From contig JALSJP010000015.1 of the NCBI GenBank assembly GCA_026989265.1, positions 1 through 62,781 of the forward strand: DNA of 62,781 nucleotides. Reading direction: 5' to 3'. The translations under genes were made by a program, and so were the position numbers. The notes beneath the pieces are model-generated. The model worked only from the letters and a program-made list of their open reading frames with translations. It was not told where the DNA came from and searched no databases. Origin of the DNA: Micavibrio sp. (GTDB lineage Bacteria > Pseudomonadota > Alphaproteobacteria > Micavibrionales > Micavibrionaceae). This document shows positions 34,593-44,385 of this stretch, in pieces (positions within the stretch are counted from its first letter, which is position 1; every line of letters begins with the position of its first letter).

Positions 34593-36650
34593 TTAGGGAA
34601 TCTTAATACTCGCCAAAAACACCTTAACCTCTTCATTCAAAACTTTTGTTTTGCTACCAATTTCTGCAGTTGCCCCCTTCAGGCTTTTAGCTGCGTCTTT
34701 AATTTCTATAGTTGCTTCAGTTACGCTACTAGCAACGACCGCAACTTCGTTCGTGCTATCTGCCGCTCCTTGCGTGCTACGAACAATTTCTTCCATAGCA
34801 ATAGATTGCTCTTCCATCGCGGCGGCAATAGATGTGGAAATTTCATCCATTTTAGCAATAGTGTCAGAAACTTGCGCTATAGCGCCAACTGTATTTCGAG
34901 TTGATTTTTGCGTTGCATTCACATGAGCTTCTATCTCCTCAGTAGCTCGCCCAGTCTGTGCAGCCAAAGCCTTAACCTCCGCCGCAACAACAGCAAAACC
35001 TTTACCAGCATCACCAGCGCGCGCAGCCTCAATCGTGGCATTTAATGCAAGTAGATTTGTTTGCTCCGCAATATCTTTAATAAGCTCAACAACCTCACCA
35101 ATTTTATCAGAACTGCCTTGCAGACCAGCAATGGCTTCACTAGCTTCACTAGCTTTACCAACTGCTTCACTAGCTATATTAGATGATGTTGTTATTTGAG
35201 ATGCAATCTCGCGGATAGTTGCCGAAAGCTCTTCCGACGCAGATGCCACAGTATTAACATTTTCTGACGCTGTATCAGATGCAGAAACCAAGGACTGAGC
35301 CTGAGATTCACCATCATTCGACACCATATTAAGGAGCATAGAGGTTTCTGCTAACACCTCCATAGATCCAGAAATATCGCCCATAAATGACGCAATGCTA
35401 GTATCGAAGGAATCTACCTGTCCTTCAATATGCTTAGCCTTCTCATTCTTCTTCTTTTGCTCTGCACTTTGGGCTTCTTGCATAATTTTTGCCGAGGCAA
35501 GGCTATCACGAAACTTCACCATAGCCCTAGATATATCACCAATTTCATCTTTTCTATTTACACCAACAATTTTATAATCAAGATTATCTGATATAAGCTC
35601 ATTAAGCCCCTTAACAACGCTGGCAATCGGTTTGGTTATTGACTTAATAACAATGTTTCCCACCATAATAACAAATAATAAATTAATTAAAGCAATAAGA
35701 GAAAACACCATCAAAGTAGTTTTAGCTGAAGACCTAGAACTATCAAGTAACGCCTTTAGATCAAAAGCGATTCTATCCTCTACTATTTTCATCTTATTAA
35801 TTTTTTTAGTAATTGACTCAATCCAATAGCTAACATTTACATTTGAAGAAAAAGCTCCACCAGTTCCAGCAGCAAGAGCGATTCTACGCATGCGATTAAC
35901 CTCATTAACAGCCTTACCCTTAACAGTATCTTTATTAAACTGGACAAGCTCATCACTGGCAAAATTTTCAAAACGCGATATGAATATATTCTGAGCAGCA
36001 ATCAATGAAACAAACTTTCGGTAAATAGCTGGCGCAAAAACTCCCTTACCAAAACCATTAGCCCCCAGAGCACGCTCAATTCCAGTGCGCTCTTTCGCTT
36101 GCAAATAATTTTCATAGGATAATAATGCCTTTGTTATAACCGACTGATCACTTAAAGCAGAGGCATAAACAATAATATCAAGCTGCTTAGAAATCGCAGA
36201 TGTATAATAGCCAGCCATTCCTGATGATGTTTTATTAAGTTTTGTAACATCATTTCTTACAGAAGATAATTTTGAAAGTGCAGATATTGCTTTTTCAATT
36301 TTACCAGAGAGCATCTCACCATGAGCCGCATCATCAAAACCATCCAATACATTTTCAAGATGTAATTTAGCCTTATCCGTAAGTTTACGTTGCGCATTAA
36401 GATTAGCAGCAAACTTTTTATTACCGCCACTACCTATATAGCCAGCAGAAAGCCCACGCTCTTTTTGCATTTCATGGATAAGAGCGCTAATATCAGGTGC
36501 GATATAAATAAGCTTTGACAATTTATCAATAGATTTAAATGAATTATACTGACCAATAATAGTATAGCCAGAGAATAACAACATACCTATAACAGGCAGT
36601 ATTAAAGCGATATAAGTTTTTACGCTGATTTTAACATTGCTTAATTTCAT
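34593..36650 (-). CDS. Methyl-accepting chemotaxis protein with NIT sensor domain
   Basis: The 685-residue receptor has an N-terminal membrane helix (about 12-30) and a periplasmic nitrate/nitrite-sensing (NIT) domain (about 45-290, with [18 protein letters not shown]). A second membrane helix (about 312-335), a HAMP domain (about 337-390) and the cytosolic signalling hairpin with [35 protein letters not shown] follow. It should bias flagellar or pilus motility in response to nitrogen oxides or a related ligand. No che genes are nearby. Confidence 0.94.
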   Translation of the reverse strand: MKLSNVKISVKTYIALILPVIGMLLFSGYTIIGQYNSFKSIDKLSKLIYIAPDISALIHEMQKERGLSAGYIGSGGNKKFAANLNAQRKLTDKAKLHLENVLDGFDDAAHGEMLSGKIEKAISALSKLSSVRNDVTKLNKTSSGMAGYYTSAISKQLDIIVYASALSDQSVITKALLSYENYLQAKERTGIERALGANGFGKGVFAPAIYRKFVSLIAAQNIFISRFENFASDELVQFNKDTVKGKAVNEVNRMRRIALAAGTGGAFSSNVNVSYWIESITKKINKMKIVEDRIAFDLKALLDSSRSSAKTTLMVFSLIALINLLFVIMVGNIVIKSITKPIASVVKGLNELISDNLDYKIVGVNRKDEIGDISRAMVKFRDSLASAKIMQEAQSAEQKKKNEKAKHIEGQVDSFDTSIASFMGDISGSMEVLAETSMLLNMVSNDGESQAQSLVSASDTASENVNTVASASEELSATIREIASQITTSSNIASEAVGKASEASEAIAGLQGSSDKIGEVVELIKDIAEQTNLLALNATIEAARAGDAGKGFAVVAAEVKALAAQTGRATEEIEAHVNATQKSTRNTVGAIAQVSDTIAKMDEISTSIAAAMEEQSIAMEEIVRSTQGAADSTNEVAVVASSVTEATIEIKDAAKSLKGATAEIGSKTKVLNEEVKVFLASIKIP

Positions 36651-36740
36651 TGAAATATATCCTATATTTTAAAGCAAGGGCACGATACGCAGGGAGTTAA
36701 GTCTAACTCAAGCCCCTATATTATACAATATCAAAAAAGC

Positions 36741-39700
36741 TCAATCTTTAAATCTGCGACCTTCCCAGATGTAATAAATCACTGGAATAACGATTAAAGT
36801 TAGGATAGTCGTACTAACCATGCCGCCAACCATAGGAAGAGCAATACGGCGCATAACGTCCGAACCAAGCCCTGAGCTTAGGAATATTGGCGCAAGCCCT
36901 GCTATAATAACACTAACCGTCATAAGCTTTGGTCTAACGCGAAGCACAGCACCATGCATAATTGCGTCAAACAATTCTTGGCGAGTTTTTGGTGGGTGGG
37001 TTCGAATTTGATGATCAATATAAAGCAGCATAACAACGGCGGTCTCCACCGCTATTCCAGTCAGTGCGATAAAGCCAACACTAACAGCGACAGAGAAGTT
37101 ATAGCCTGCAAAATACAAAGCCCACATACCTCCAATTAAGCCAAAAGGCAGGGATAGCATGATAAGCAGCGTTCTATCAAGCCGTCCAAAATGCACCATA
37201 AGTAATGTGAATATTATAAATATAGCGGCAGGAACAGCGATATTCATACGCGATTTTGCTTCTAGCATTTGTTCAAACTGCCCTGACCAAATCAAAGCAT
37301 AACCAGCGGGAAGCTCAACTTTTTCCGCCACAATCTTTTGTGCATTTTTAACGTAAGTACCAATATCTATGCCTTCAATATCTACAAACACCCAGCCAGT
37401 TAGCCGCGCATTCTCACTCTTAATCATGGGTGGGCCTTCGACAAATTCAATGCTTGCAAGCTCGCCAAGTGGGATATGACTTCCTTGCGGCGTTGGAATT
37501 AATATATTTGATAAATCCTGCGGGTCTTCACGGAATGGGCGATCATAGCGCAGCATAATATTGTAACGCTCCCGCCCTTGAATAGATTCAGCCATTTTCA
37601 TGCCGCCAAGCGCAGTTCCAATGATAGTTTGGAATACGCCAAGGTCAATATTGCGCCGCGCTAGCTCATCCCTGTTAGGCTCAATTTCCAGATATTTTCC
37701 GCCAGTAACGCGATCTGCAAAGGCAGAGCGCGTGCCAGCAACATCTTTAATGCTAGCCTCAATATCAAGCGCAATGCGCCCGATAACATCCAAATCATCA
37801 CCAGCAATTTTAATGCCTATAGGGGTGCGCACTCCCGTAGAAATCATGTCCATGCGGGTTTTGATGGGATAGCCCCATGAGTTCACAAGCCCTGGTATTT
37901 TCACGCGGCTATTAAGGTCGGTAATGAGCTTATCAACGTCCATACCCTCACGCCACTGCGATTTAGGTTTAAGCTTTATCCAAGTTTCTATCATTGAAAT
38001 TGGCGCGGGATCAGTCGCCGTATCGGCGCGCCCCACCTTACCAAATACGTGATGCACTTCGGGGACAAGTTTAATCATGCGGTTAGTTTGCTGTAATATT
38101 TCCTTTGCCTTGGTAATAGAAACACCGGGCAAAGTTGTCGGCATATAAAGCAGCTCACCCTCATAAAGGGCAGGCATAAATTCTGACCCAGTCTTTGCAA
38201 TTGGAAATATCATAGAAGCAAGCAAAACAACAGCAAGTGCAATTGTTATCCATTTTTTATTCATCGCCATATTTAAAATTGGCTTATACATCTTGATAAA
38301 CCAGCGATTAATTGGGTTTTCACATTCCTTTTTGATCTTGCCACGCACCAGCCAAAGCATTAAAACAGGCACAACCGTAATCGACAAAATCGCAGCAAAT
38401 CCCATTGCATAAGTCTTGGTAAAGGCAAGCGGCGCAAATAACTTATAAGACTGTCCCGTAAGTGCGAATACGGGCATAAATGACACAGTAATAATGAGCA
38501 GCGAGAAAAATAACCCCGGCCCTACTTCTTTAGTAGAGAGCAAGATAGCGGCATTCTTTTCTGCCCGCGTCGCATTTTTCGGCATATCAGATAGCTTACG
38601 ATGCGCATTTTCAACCATCACAACAGACGCATCAACCATAGCTCCAATAGCAATAGCTATTCCGCTAAGTGACATAATATTAGCCGTAATCCCTTGCGCG
38701 GACATCACAATAAATGCAGCCAACACGCCAAGCGGCAGCGTCACAATCGCAACAAAGGCAGAGCGCACATGCAGCAAGAATATAAAACAGACAAATAAAA
38801 CAACAAATCCTTCTTCTATTAGCTTTTTTGTTAAATATTTAACCGCGCCCTCGATTAATGGCGCTCGGTCATAAACGGTTACAATTTCAACGCCCTCGGG
38901 CAAGCCATGCTGAAGCTCTTCCAGCTTTTCTTTAACGCCCTTAATGACATGCAAAGCGTTCTCGCCAGAGCGCATAATAACAACGCCTGATACTACCTCG
39001 CCCTCACCATTAAGCTCGGTAACCCCGCGCCTAAGTTCAGGGCCTTCGATAACTCGCGCAACATCAGACAGCCTAACGGGCGTGCCATCACGCGCATAAA
39101 GCACAATCTTTTTAAGCTGATCTATATTAGTGACATAGCCTTTAGAGCGTATCATAAGCTCCATCTCGGATTTCTCAATCACGCGCCCACCCGCATCCAT
39201 AGAGGCGCTTTGAACGGCGGACATCAAACGCTTTAAAGGGACATTAAAGGCGCGAAGGCGGTTAGGATCGATTAAAACTTGATACTCCTTAACAAACCCT
39301 CCGACGGATGCCACTTCTGATACGCCAGATACGGTGGCTAGCTCAAACTTCAAGAACCAGTCTTGCAAAGACCTAAGCTGCGCTAAATCATGCTTTCCCG
39401 TTTTATCAATCAGTGCATATTGATATACCCAGCCAACGCCCGTAGCATCGGGCCCTATTTGCGGCACGACATTTGCGGGCAAATCGCCCTGAATTTTGGA
39501 TAGAGCCTCAATCACGCGGCTACGCGCCCAATATTGATCGACCCCATCTTCAAATATAATATAGACAAATGATGTGCCAAACATAGAAAACCCGCGCACA
39601 TTCTTAGTCTTTGGCAAGCCAAGCATAGTAGTAGAAAGCGGATAAGTAACCAAATCCTCAATAATTTGCGGGGATTGCCCTGCAAATTCGGTTTTAATTA

Positions 39701-39902
39701 TAACTTGCGTATCTGACATATCAGGGATAGCGTCAAGCGGCATTTTCTGGATTGCTAATATACCAGCGACCAGCAATGCTATCATCATCATAGAGATTAA
39801 AAGTTGGTTATTAACCGACCATTCTATAACCTTAGCAACAAATGATTTTGTAGGGTCATGGGATAAGTGCTGCTCATGCCCGCCATCTTGATTATCTTGC
39901 AT
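36741..39902 (-). CDS. cusA: Heavy-metal RND efflux pump, CusA type
   Basis: The 1053-residue inner-membrane pump of the HME-RND family has twelve membrane helices and two large periplasmic loops. The transmembrane motif GAMVDASVVMVENAHRKL is of the CusA type rather than the CzcA type. The three methionines that form the copper site of E. coli CusA (573, 623, 672) have clear counterparts in GELLYMP, ISMIET and RMDMIS. This supports Cu(I)/Ag(I) transport. It overlaps the adaptor gene stop by 11 bases and is the last gene of the six-gene locus. Confidence 0.95.
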   Translation of the reverse strand: MQDNQDGGHEQHLSHDPTKSFVAKVIEWSVNNQLLISMMMIALLVAGILAIQKMPLDAIPDMSDTQVIIKTEFAGQSPQIIEDLVTYPLSTTMLGLPKTKNVRGFSMFGTSFVYIIFEDGVDQYWARSRVIEALSKIQGDLPANVVPQIGPDATGVGWVYQYALIDKTGKHDLAQLRSLQDWFLKFELATVSGVSEVASVGGFVKEYQVLIDPNRLRAFNVPLKRLMSAVQSASMDAGGRVIEKSEMELMIRSKGYVTNIDQLKKIVLYARDGTPVRLSDVARVIEGPELRRGVTELNGEGEVVSGVVIMRSGENALHVIKGVKEKLEELQHGLPEGVEIVTVYDRAPLIEGAVKYLTKKLIEEGFVVLFVCFIFLLHVRSAFVAIVTLPLGVLAAFIVMSAQGITANIMSLSGIAIAIGAMVDASVVMVENAHRKLSDMPKNATRAEKNAAILLSTKEVGPGLFFSLLIITVSFMPVFALTGQSYKLFAPLAFTKTYAMGFAAILSITVVPVLMLWLVRGKIKKECENPINRWFIKMYKPILNMAMNKKWITIALAVVLLASMIFPIAKTGSEFMPALYEGELLYMPTTLPGVSITKAKEILQQTNRMIKLVPEVHHVFGKVGRADTATDPAPISMIETWIKLKPKSQWREGMDVDKLITDLNSRVKIPGLVNSWGYPIKTRMDMISTGVRTPIGIKIAGDDLDVIGRIALDIEASIKDVAGTRSAFADRVTGGKYLEIEPNRDELARRNIDLGVFQTIIGTALGGMKMAESIQGRERYNIMLRYDRPFREDPQDLSNILIPTPQGSHIPLGELASIEFVEGPPMIKSENARLTGWVFVDIEGIDIGTYVKNAQKIVAEKVELPAGYALIWSGQFEQMLEAKSRMNIAVPAAIFIIFTLLMVHFGRLDRTLLIMLSLPFGLIGGMWALYFAGYNFSVAVSVGFIALTGIAVETAVVMLLYIDHQIRTHPPKTRQELFDAIMHGAVLRVRPKLMTVSVIIAGLAPIFLSSGLGSDVMRRIALPMVGGMVSTTILTLIVIPVIYYIWEGRRFKD

Positions 39903-41664
39903 CTTCGTTACTCACCTTCATTGCCATACCCGTGCCATAAGGGTTTTGCGCATCCCCCTCCGCTTGAAGCCAGTATTTATTAGACTCATGATCCATGTAA
40001 ATATTTACATTTTTGGAGTTATAATATTCAGGCTTGCCCTCTAATATCCAAGGATTTAATGCTGTTACCAGTTCATTAAGACTATCAAGCCACTGATTAT
40101 CTGTTAGGCTGTCTTTTGCTTTGATTAACGCCCGTTCCGCATCTTCCAAAACAAATTGCAGCTGCGTGCCGCGAAACACAGGAATTAAGTGATCACCAAG
40201 CGTTAGAGCTGGCATTATCATTTTAGGATTAGGAGAGCGACCCGCCTTAACTTCCACATATATATAAAGCGCGGCGTCAACCAAATGATCAATCATCGCT
40301 AGCTGGTCATCTTCCACATCAAGACCAGCTAGCGCGGCTTGCATGCGCTTCATCTTGCGGAAAGACTCGCGCAATGCGCTTTCTGAATCTATCAAAAATT
40401 GACCGCTTACCACGATATTATCATTATCTTTTAAGCCTTTTAGAATTTCAGTGCGCCCTTTATACCGCAATCCCGATAAGATTTTACGCGGCTGGAATCG
40501 ACCTTCTCTTATTGCCACTACAACAAAATCACCATCTTTACTCTTTAATATTGCATCACTAGGAATGGACAGGCGGCGCTTTACCCCAGTTTCAAATTCA
40601 ATATCGGCGTAAGCGCCTGGTTTAATGCTATCATTCATATTATCCAATACAAGCCGCACACGACCTGTGCGAGTTGCACGATCAATTGTTGGGTATATAT
40701 AATCAATCTTGGCTTCCTGCGCCTGTATCCCTAGGTTAGGAAAAGATACGCTCACCTTCGTTTCGGCGTTAACGTAAGGGATGTCCTGCTCTGCAATGCT
40801 AACGTCAATCCAAACTGATGAGTAATCTTGTATCTGGATTAGCTTCATTCCTGCTTTGATATAGCTGCCCTCACGGATATTAATCTCACTAACAATACCG
40901 TCTTGCGTGGCATAAAAGGGAATATATGGTTTAGCTGCGCGCTTCATGTCTTTTATTGCCATATTCTGAACCCCTAAAGAGCCAAGCCGACGCTTAGCCG
41001 CCGCAATGCGCCCCTTTACACCAGTTTTAAGCGCACTTATATAATCTTGTTGAGCTGAAATAAGCTCGGGGCTATCTAGCTTAAATAGTAAATCACCCTT
41101 TTTAACCGTGTCACCTTCTGCCTTGATTTTGAGACCCTTAATCCAGCCTGATACTCGCCCAGATATATCACTTTGCAGCCGTACATTTTCTGTAACATCT
41201 CCATAACTTCTAACCAATGTACCAAAGCTAGCCATTTGCGCTTTTTCAGTGCGCACGCCCATATTTTGAATAGTCTCAGGATTTATTGTAACGCTAGAGC
41301 GCTTATTACTGCCCTTTTTCTTGGTGGTTACAACCTCTTCTTCTTCCGCATAAACCGGCACTAAATCCATGCCCATAGGGGATTTACCCGGTTTATCCAT
41401 TTTGTAATTCGGATTCATCGGCGCGACCCAATATAATATCTTCTTCTCACCATTTGTTTTTGTTGATGGGGTAACTTCCTCTTCCTCTGTTTCAACTTCA
41501 TCGCCATCCATAGGAACTAAATCCATCCCACAAATAGGACAAGCACCAGGGCGATCAGCAACATAATGAGGATGCATCGGGCAAGTATATTGCTGCCCCT
41601 GCGCCAAAACAGGGCTAGCAATAAAAATTAACAGTAAAAATATTGCTGGCATTAATTTTTTCAT
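39892..41664 (-). CDS. cusB: RND periplasmic adaptor CusB with metal-binding domains
   Basis: The 590-residue adaptor has a signal peptide (about 1-21). Next comes a heavy-metal-binding domain with CPMHP and CPICGMDLVPM (about 27-54), then a second copy in which the cysteines are lost (APMNPNY and SPMGMDLVPV, about 80-108). The usual barrel-sandwich/alpha-hairpin membrane-fusion core (about 115-440) follows. The C-terminal extension (about 450-590) resembles DUF3347 and ends with a further YWLQAEGDAQNPYGTGMAM motif. These metal modules are characteristic of copper/silver adaptors, which hand metal to CusA. Confidence 0.93.
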   Translation of the reverse strand: MKKLMPAIFLLLIFIASPVLAQGQQYTCPMHPHYVADRPGACPICGMDLVPMDGDEVETEEEEVTPSTKTNGEKKILYWVAPMNPNYKMDKPGKSPMGMDLVPVYAEEEEVVTTKKKGSNKRSSVTINPETIQNMGVRTEKAQMASFGTLVRSYGDVTENVRLQSDISGRVSGWIKGLKIKAEGDTVKKGDLLFKLDSPELISAQQDYISALKTGVKGRIAAAKRRLGSLGVQNMAIKDMKRAAKPYIPFYATQDGIVSEINIREGSYIKAGMKLIQIQDYSSVWIDVSIAEQDIPYVNAETKVSVSFPNLGIQAQEAKIDYIYPTIDRATRTGRVRLVLDNMNDSIKPGAYADIEFETGVKRRLSIPSDAILKSKDGDFVVVAIREGRFQPRKILSGLRYKGRTEILKGLKDNDNIVVSGQFLIDSESALRESFRKMKRMQAALAGLDVEDDQLAMIDHLVDAALYIYVEVKAGRSPNPKMIMPALTLGDHLIPVFRGTQLQFVLEDAERALIKAKDSLTDNQWLDSLNELVTALNPWILEGKPEYYNSKNVNIYMDHESNKYWLQAEGDAQNPYGTGMAMKVSNEDAR

Positions 41665-41682
41665 TATTTTACGTCCTTAAAA

Positions 41683-42894
41683 TTATCTATAAATATTTGA
41701 ATTAAATTCAGCGGCTATGGATGCATGGATAGCTTTAACGCGGGCAAGCTGCGCCTTTATATTAAGGCGATCAATCCTTGCCAATAAAATGCCATCAAGC
41801 TCCGTCGTTCCAGCCTCATAATTACGCTGCGCTGCTTTGATTTTATGGCTCATCGCATGATCTTTATCTTGTAAAACTTTGATATTTTTAGCCGCGGCAT
41901 CACGCGCAGCTTTTAATGCTGTCATTTTTTGCGCCCAATTGCGACTTATATCATCATAAGCGAACTCCGCGCTACGCTCTTCATCCTTAGCCGCCTTTTG
42001 CTTTGGCTTTTGGTTTTTAGCCGCCCAAAGCGGAACTGTTACCTGCGCTTGAACAGAAAACCAATCATCACCCGCAAAGCTATTACTACGTCCATCTTCG
42101 CGCTGTTTATAAACCGCATTTACTCCGAAATTAGGAAGATAAGCAGCCTTGGCTACTCCCACCCCCTTTTTGGCGATATTAACATCTTGTTCGGCAATCA
42201 AAACGGGGTATAGCGTATCAGAATTATTTGCCCAATCTTTATTAATGATTTCAGGGAGTTCTATTTCTGGAACCTCATCAACAAGGCGCACAAACTCCGC
42301 CTCAATAGAAGTTAAACGCGCGCCCAAATCATTAAGCCTGCGCTCTGCCTCGGCGCGTTCAACGTCAACTTCAGAGAATCTTTGATATACGCTACGCCCT
42401 GATTCAATTTGCCCCGTAAAAGTATCTTCAAGCTCTTGATAAAAGCCGAGCTGCTCCTTGATTAACGCAACTTGCTCCTTAACCGCCTTTCGCTCAGCAA
42501 GCTTTGTTACCAGCATAAAGCGCAGCCTTGCTCTAGTATAATCCGCCATTAATTTTTGCTTTTCAGAAAGCTGCTCAAGCTTATCATATTTAGCGCGCAG
42601 CATATAAGGATTAGGGATTTTTTGGTTAAACCCAATTACTTTAGATGTGGGCAAAAACCTATCAAACGCCATGTCCGATACGGGCATATTCTCAACGCCA
42701 AGCATAATTATGGGATCAGGAAGCCCCAATGCACCTTGTGCGCTCGCCTTACTTGCTTCACTTTGGGATAGAATACTCATAACTTGAGGATGCTCTCCTA
42801 AGCGCTGCACATATTCATCAAATGACGTGGCTAGAGCAGCGCTAGATGTAAATAAAATCATAGCCGTACTTAAAATAGCAGTTTTGGGGCGCAT
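41683..42894 (-). CDS. Outer-membrane factor of the metal efflux pump (CusC/CzcC/CnrC-like)
   Basis: The TolC-superfamily protein (403 residues from this start) has a signal peptide (MRPKTAILSTAMILFTSSAALA). It shows two repeats of long helices and beta strands with an AxxxNPxL-like start (GLPDPIIMLGVENMP) and NFGVNAVYKQRE in the second half. The start at 42894 is preferred over the open frame to 43074 because it gives a clean signal peptide and has GGAG upstream. It lies 33 bases downstream of an ECF-type promoter and 18 bases before cusB. Confidence 0.9.
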   Translation of the reverse strand: MRPKTAILSTAMILFTSSAALATSFDEYVQRLGEHPQVMSILSQSEASKASAQGALGLPDPIIMLGVENMPVSDMAFDRFLPTSKVIGFNQKIPNPYMLRAKYDKLEQLSEKQKLMADYTRARLRFMLVTKLAERKAVKEQVALIKEQLGFYQELEDTFTGQIESGRSVYQRFSEVDVERAEAERRLNDLGARLTSIEAEFVRLVDEVPEIELPEIINKDWANNSDTLYPVLIAEQDVNIAKKGVGVAKAAYLPNFGVNAVYKQREDGRSNSFAGDDWFSVQAQVTVPLWAAKNQKPKQKAAKDEERSAEFAYDDISRNWAQKMTALKAARDAAAKNIKVLQDKDHAMSHKIKAAQRNYEAGTTELDGILLARIDRLNIKAQLARVKAIHASIAAEFNSNIYR

Positions 42895-42926
42895 TATATT
42901 CTCCGAAATTGAATCGCTAACATTAC

Positions 42927-42954
42927 TACGAAGAGTGTATACCAATCCCTCAAA
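42927..42954 (-). promoter_or_regulatory. ECF sigma promoter in front of the efflux genes
   Basis: On the minus strand this reads TTTGAGGG, 14 bases, TTCGTA. The identical pair with identical spacing lies before the anti-sigma gene at 44323-44350. The -35 element overlaps the stop codon of the sigma gene. This repeats the two-promoter plan of the cnr locus (one for YXH, one for CBA). Assignment to the adjacent sigma factor is inference. Confidence 0.7.
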
Positions 42955-43582
42955 TTCTTTTAGACATCTTCTGCAATAAAGTTTTTCTAGCGCGATAGAC
43001 GCGAGTTTCCACAGTTTTCGGTGTAATTCCCAGTATGCGGGCGCATTCTTCTTGCGACTTACCCTCAAGAGCAAATAAAATAAGCGCCGTTTTAAGATTA
43101 TGCGGCAGTTTGTCGATTTGGCTTTCTAACAGCTCAAGCATTTGGCGGCGCTCTGCAAGGCTCTCGATATTTTCATCACTTGCAATAACATCATGGAGCG
43201 AAAGCTCATCTTCGCTATTACCCCATGAATCCAGCGACACAAAAGATAAAATCTTTTTCTTGCGCGCATGGTCGCGGCATAAATTAAGAGCAATTTGATA
43301 AAGCCATGTTTTAAATTTATATGCAGGATTAAAAGTTTCAGCCTTGTTATAAACACGGAAAAAGACCTCTTGCACTATATCATAAGATGTTTCCTCATCG
43401 CGGGTATATCTGGTTACGAAATGAAATAATGGCTGTTTGTAACGGCGCATAAGCTCATCAAGTGCGCTATCCTGCCCTGCTTGTAGGGCTATCATAACCT
43501 CTTCGTCAGAAAGATTATTTCCCAGCGTTGCGCTCAAGCTGCTCAACAACCATCTCCTGCAATTTTTTATTTTGCTCATCAC
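42950..43582 (-). CDS. ECF-family sigma factor (CnrH-like)
   Basis: The 210-residue protein has sigma region 2 (about 30-100, with AGQDSALDELMRRYKQPLFHFVTRYTRDEETSYDIVQEVFFRVY and KFKTWLYQIALNLCRD) and region 4 (about 150-207, with LPHNLKTALILFALEGKSQEECARILGITPKTVETRVYRARKTL), and no region 1 or 3. It overlaps the sensor gene by 68 bases from this start. A later start near 43495-43540 is possible, since region 2 begins after residue 25. Order and neighbours match CnrH, which is released from its anti-sigma when the sensor binds metal. Confidence 0.93.
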   Translation of the reverse strand: MMSKIKNCRRWLLSSLSATLGNNLSDEEVMIALQAGQDSALDELMRRYKQPLFHFVTRYTRDEETSYDIVQEVFFRVYNKAETFNPAYKFKTWLYQIALNLCRDHARKKKILSFVSLDSWGNSEDELSLHDVIASDENIESLAERRQMLELLESQIDKLPHNLKTALILFALEGKSQEECARILGITPKTVETRVYRARKTLLQKMSKRI

Positions 43583-43958
43583 TTAGAATTTTTTGCATAT
43601 CAGCAAGATGCTTTAAGCTGAGTTTTTGTAAAGCCCCCATAGCTTGGTGGATTTTATGAATAACAGCTTCGATTTCAGGGGATTCGTACCCGTCATCATT
43701 AATAGCCTGCGCTAGCTCCAGATTAGCGGTTTTCATTTGCCCCTGATAAAGTGCTTTCAAACGTTTATATTCTTTTTCAATATCGCTTAATTGTTGTTCT
43801 TGCTGCGTTGTCACATTCAATTCATCATGAAAAATAAAATGCATATCAACCGCTTCTTGGTTGCTATTAATCAACGTACTTTGCCCTATCCATACACCCG
43901 CAAATCCAGCTAGGGCTATGATAATTAAAAAGAATATTATTTGAGTGATGTTTTTCAT
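43515..43958 (-). CDS. Periplasmic metal sensor, CnrX-like
   Basis: The 147-residue protein has an N-terminal membrane anchor (about 8-25) and an all-helical periplasmic domain of the CnrX/ZraP type. His40, His44, Glu61, His117 and Met121 line up, with a constant offset of two, with the residues I recall as the Ni/Co site of Cupriavidus CnrX (H42, H46, E63, H119, M123). The helix phrase HKIHQAMGALQKLSLKHLADMQKILSDEQ is also very CnrX-like. It overlaps the anti-sigma stop by 4 bases. Confidence 0.88.
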   Translation of the reverse strand: MKNITQIIFFLIIIALAGFAGVWIGQSTLINSNQEAVDMHFIFHDELNVTTQQEQQLSDIEKEYKRLKALYQGQMKTANLELAQAINDDGYESPEIEAVIHKIHQAMGALQKLSLKHLADMQKILSDEQNKKLQEMVVEQLERNAGK

Positions 43959-44290
43959 GAGGGAGTAAGGCTTATTTGGTTAAAAGTTGAGGTCATAAGA
44001 AAAGGCGCATTTGGTGAAAAAGCATCAAGCCCAAAAGTGTCTGCACGAGTTGATTGTGGCTTAATAGAATATTGAGAAACAATCAACCCGCCAATAAGCG
44101 CCAATGTAAGGGAAGCGTAACGGAGCTGCGTATTTGACCAAATAGGCAACATAAATGGCATAGATGATACCGCCGCCCTACTTTGCCTAATCTGCGCCCA
44201 AACATCAGATTCCAGTCGATTAAGCCTCTTATAATTAAGCTCGCTTCTAAATGATTGGTCTAATAATTTATCAATAGCTTTCAATAACAT
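43955..44290 (-). CDS. Putative membrane anti-sigma factor, CnrY-like
   Basis: The 111-residue protein has a helical cytosolic N-terminus (about 1-55), one membrane helix (about 58-76, LRYASLTLALIGGLIVSQY) and a short periplasmic tail of about 35 residues. Sequence similarity to CnrY is weak to the eye, but size, topology and position as first gene before a CnrX-like sensor and an ECF sigma all fit. GGAG lies 9 bases before the ATG, and the ECF-type promoter is 33 bases upstream. Confidence 0.7.
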   Translation of the reverse strand: MLLKAIDKLLDQSFRSELNYKRLNRLESDVWAQIRQSRAAVSSMPFMLPIWSNTQLRYASLTLALIGGLIVSQYSIKPQSTRADTFGLDAFSPNAPFLMTSTFNQISLTPS

Positions 44291-44322
44291 ATCTTTTGCT
44301 CCATTCGTAACCCTACGCCTTA

Positions 44323-44350
44323 TACGAATAAAAATCCACCTACCCTCAAA
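44323..44350 (-). promoter_or_regulatory. ECF sigma promoter in front of the anti-sigma gene
   Basis: On the minus strand this reads TTTGAGGG, 14 bases, TTCGTA, the same element and spacing as at 42927-42954. The surrounding bases differ, so the shared parts are likely the recognised ones. Confidence 0.7.
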
Positions 44351-44385
44351 AAACTTAAAAAACTAGGTTTTATTGATACTTGATG

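Noticed and set aside
42894-43074. Longer 463-residue version of the outer-membrane factor gene
   Set aside because: The extra 60 residues overlap the end of the sigma gene and would hide a perfect signal peptide. The ATG at 42894 has GGAG in the right place.
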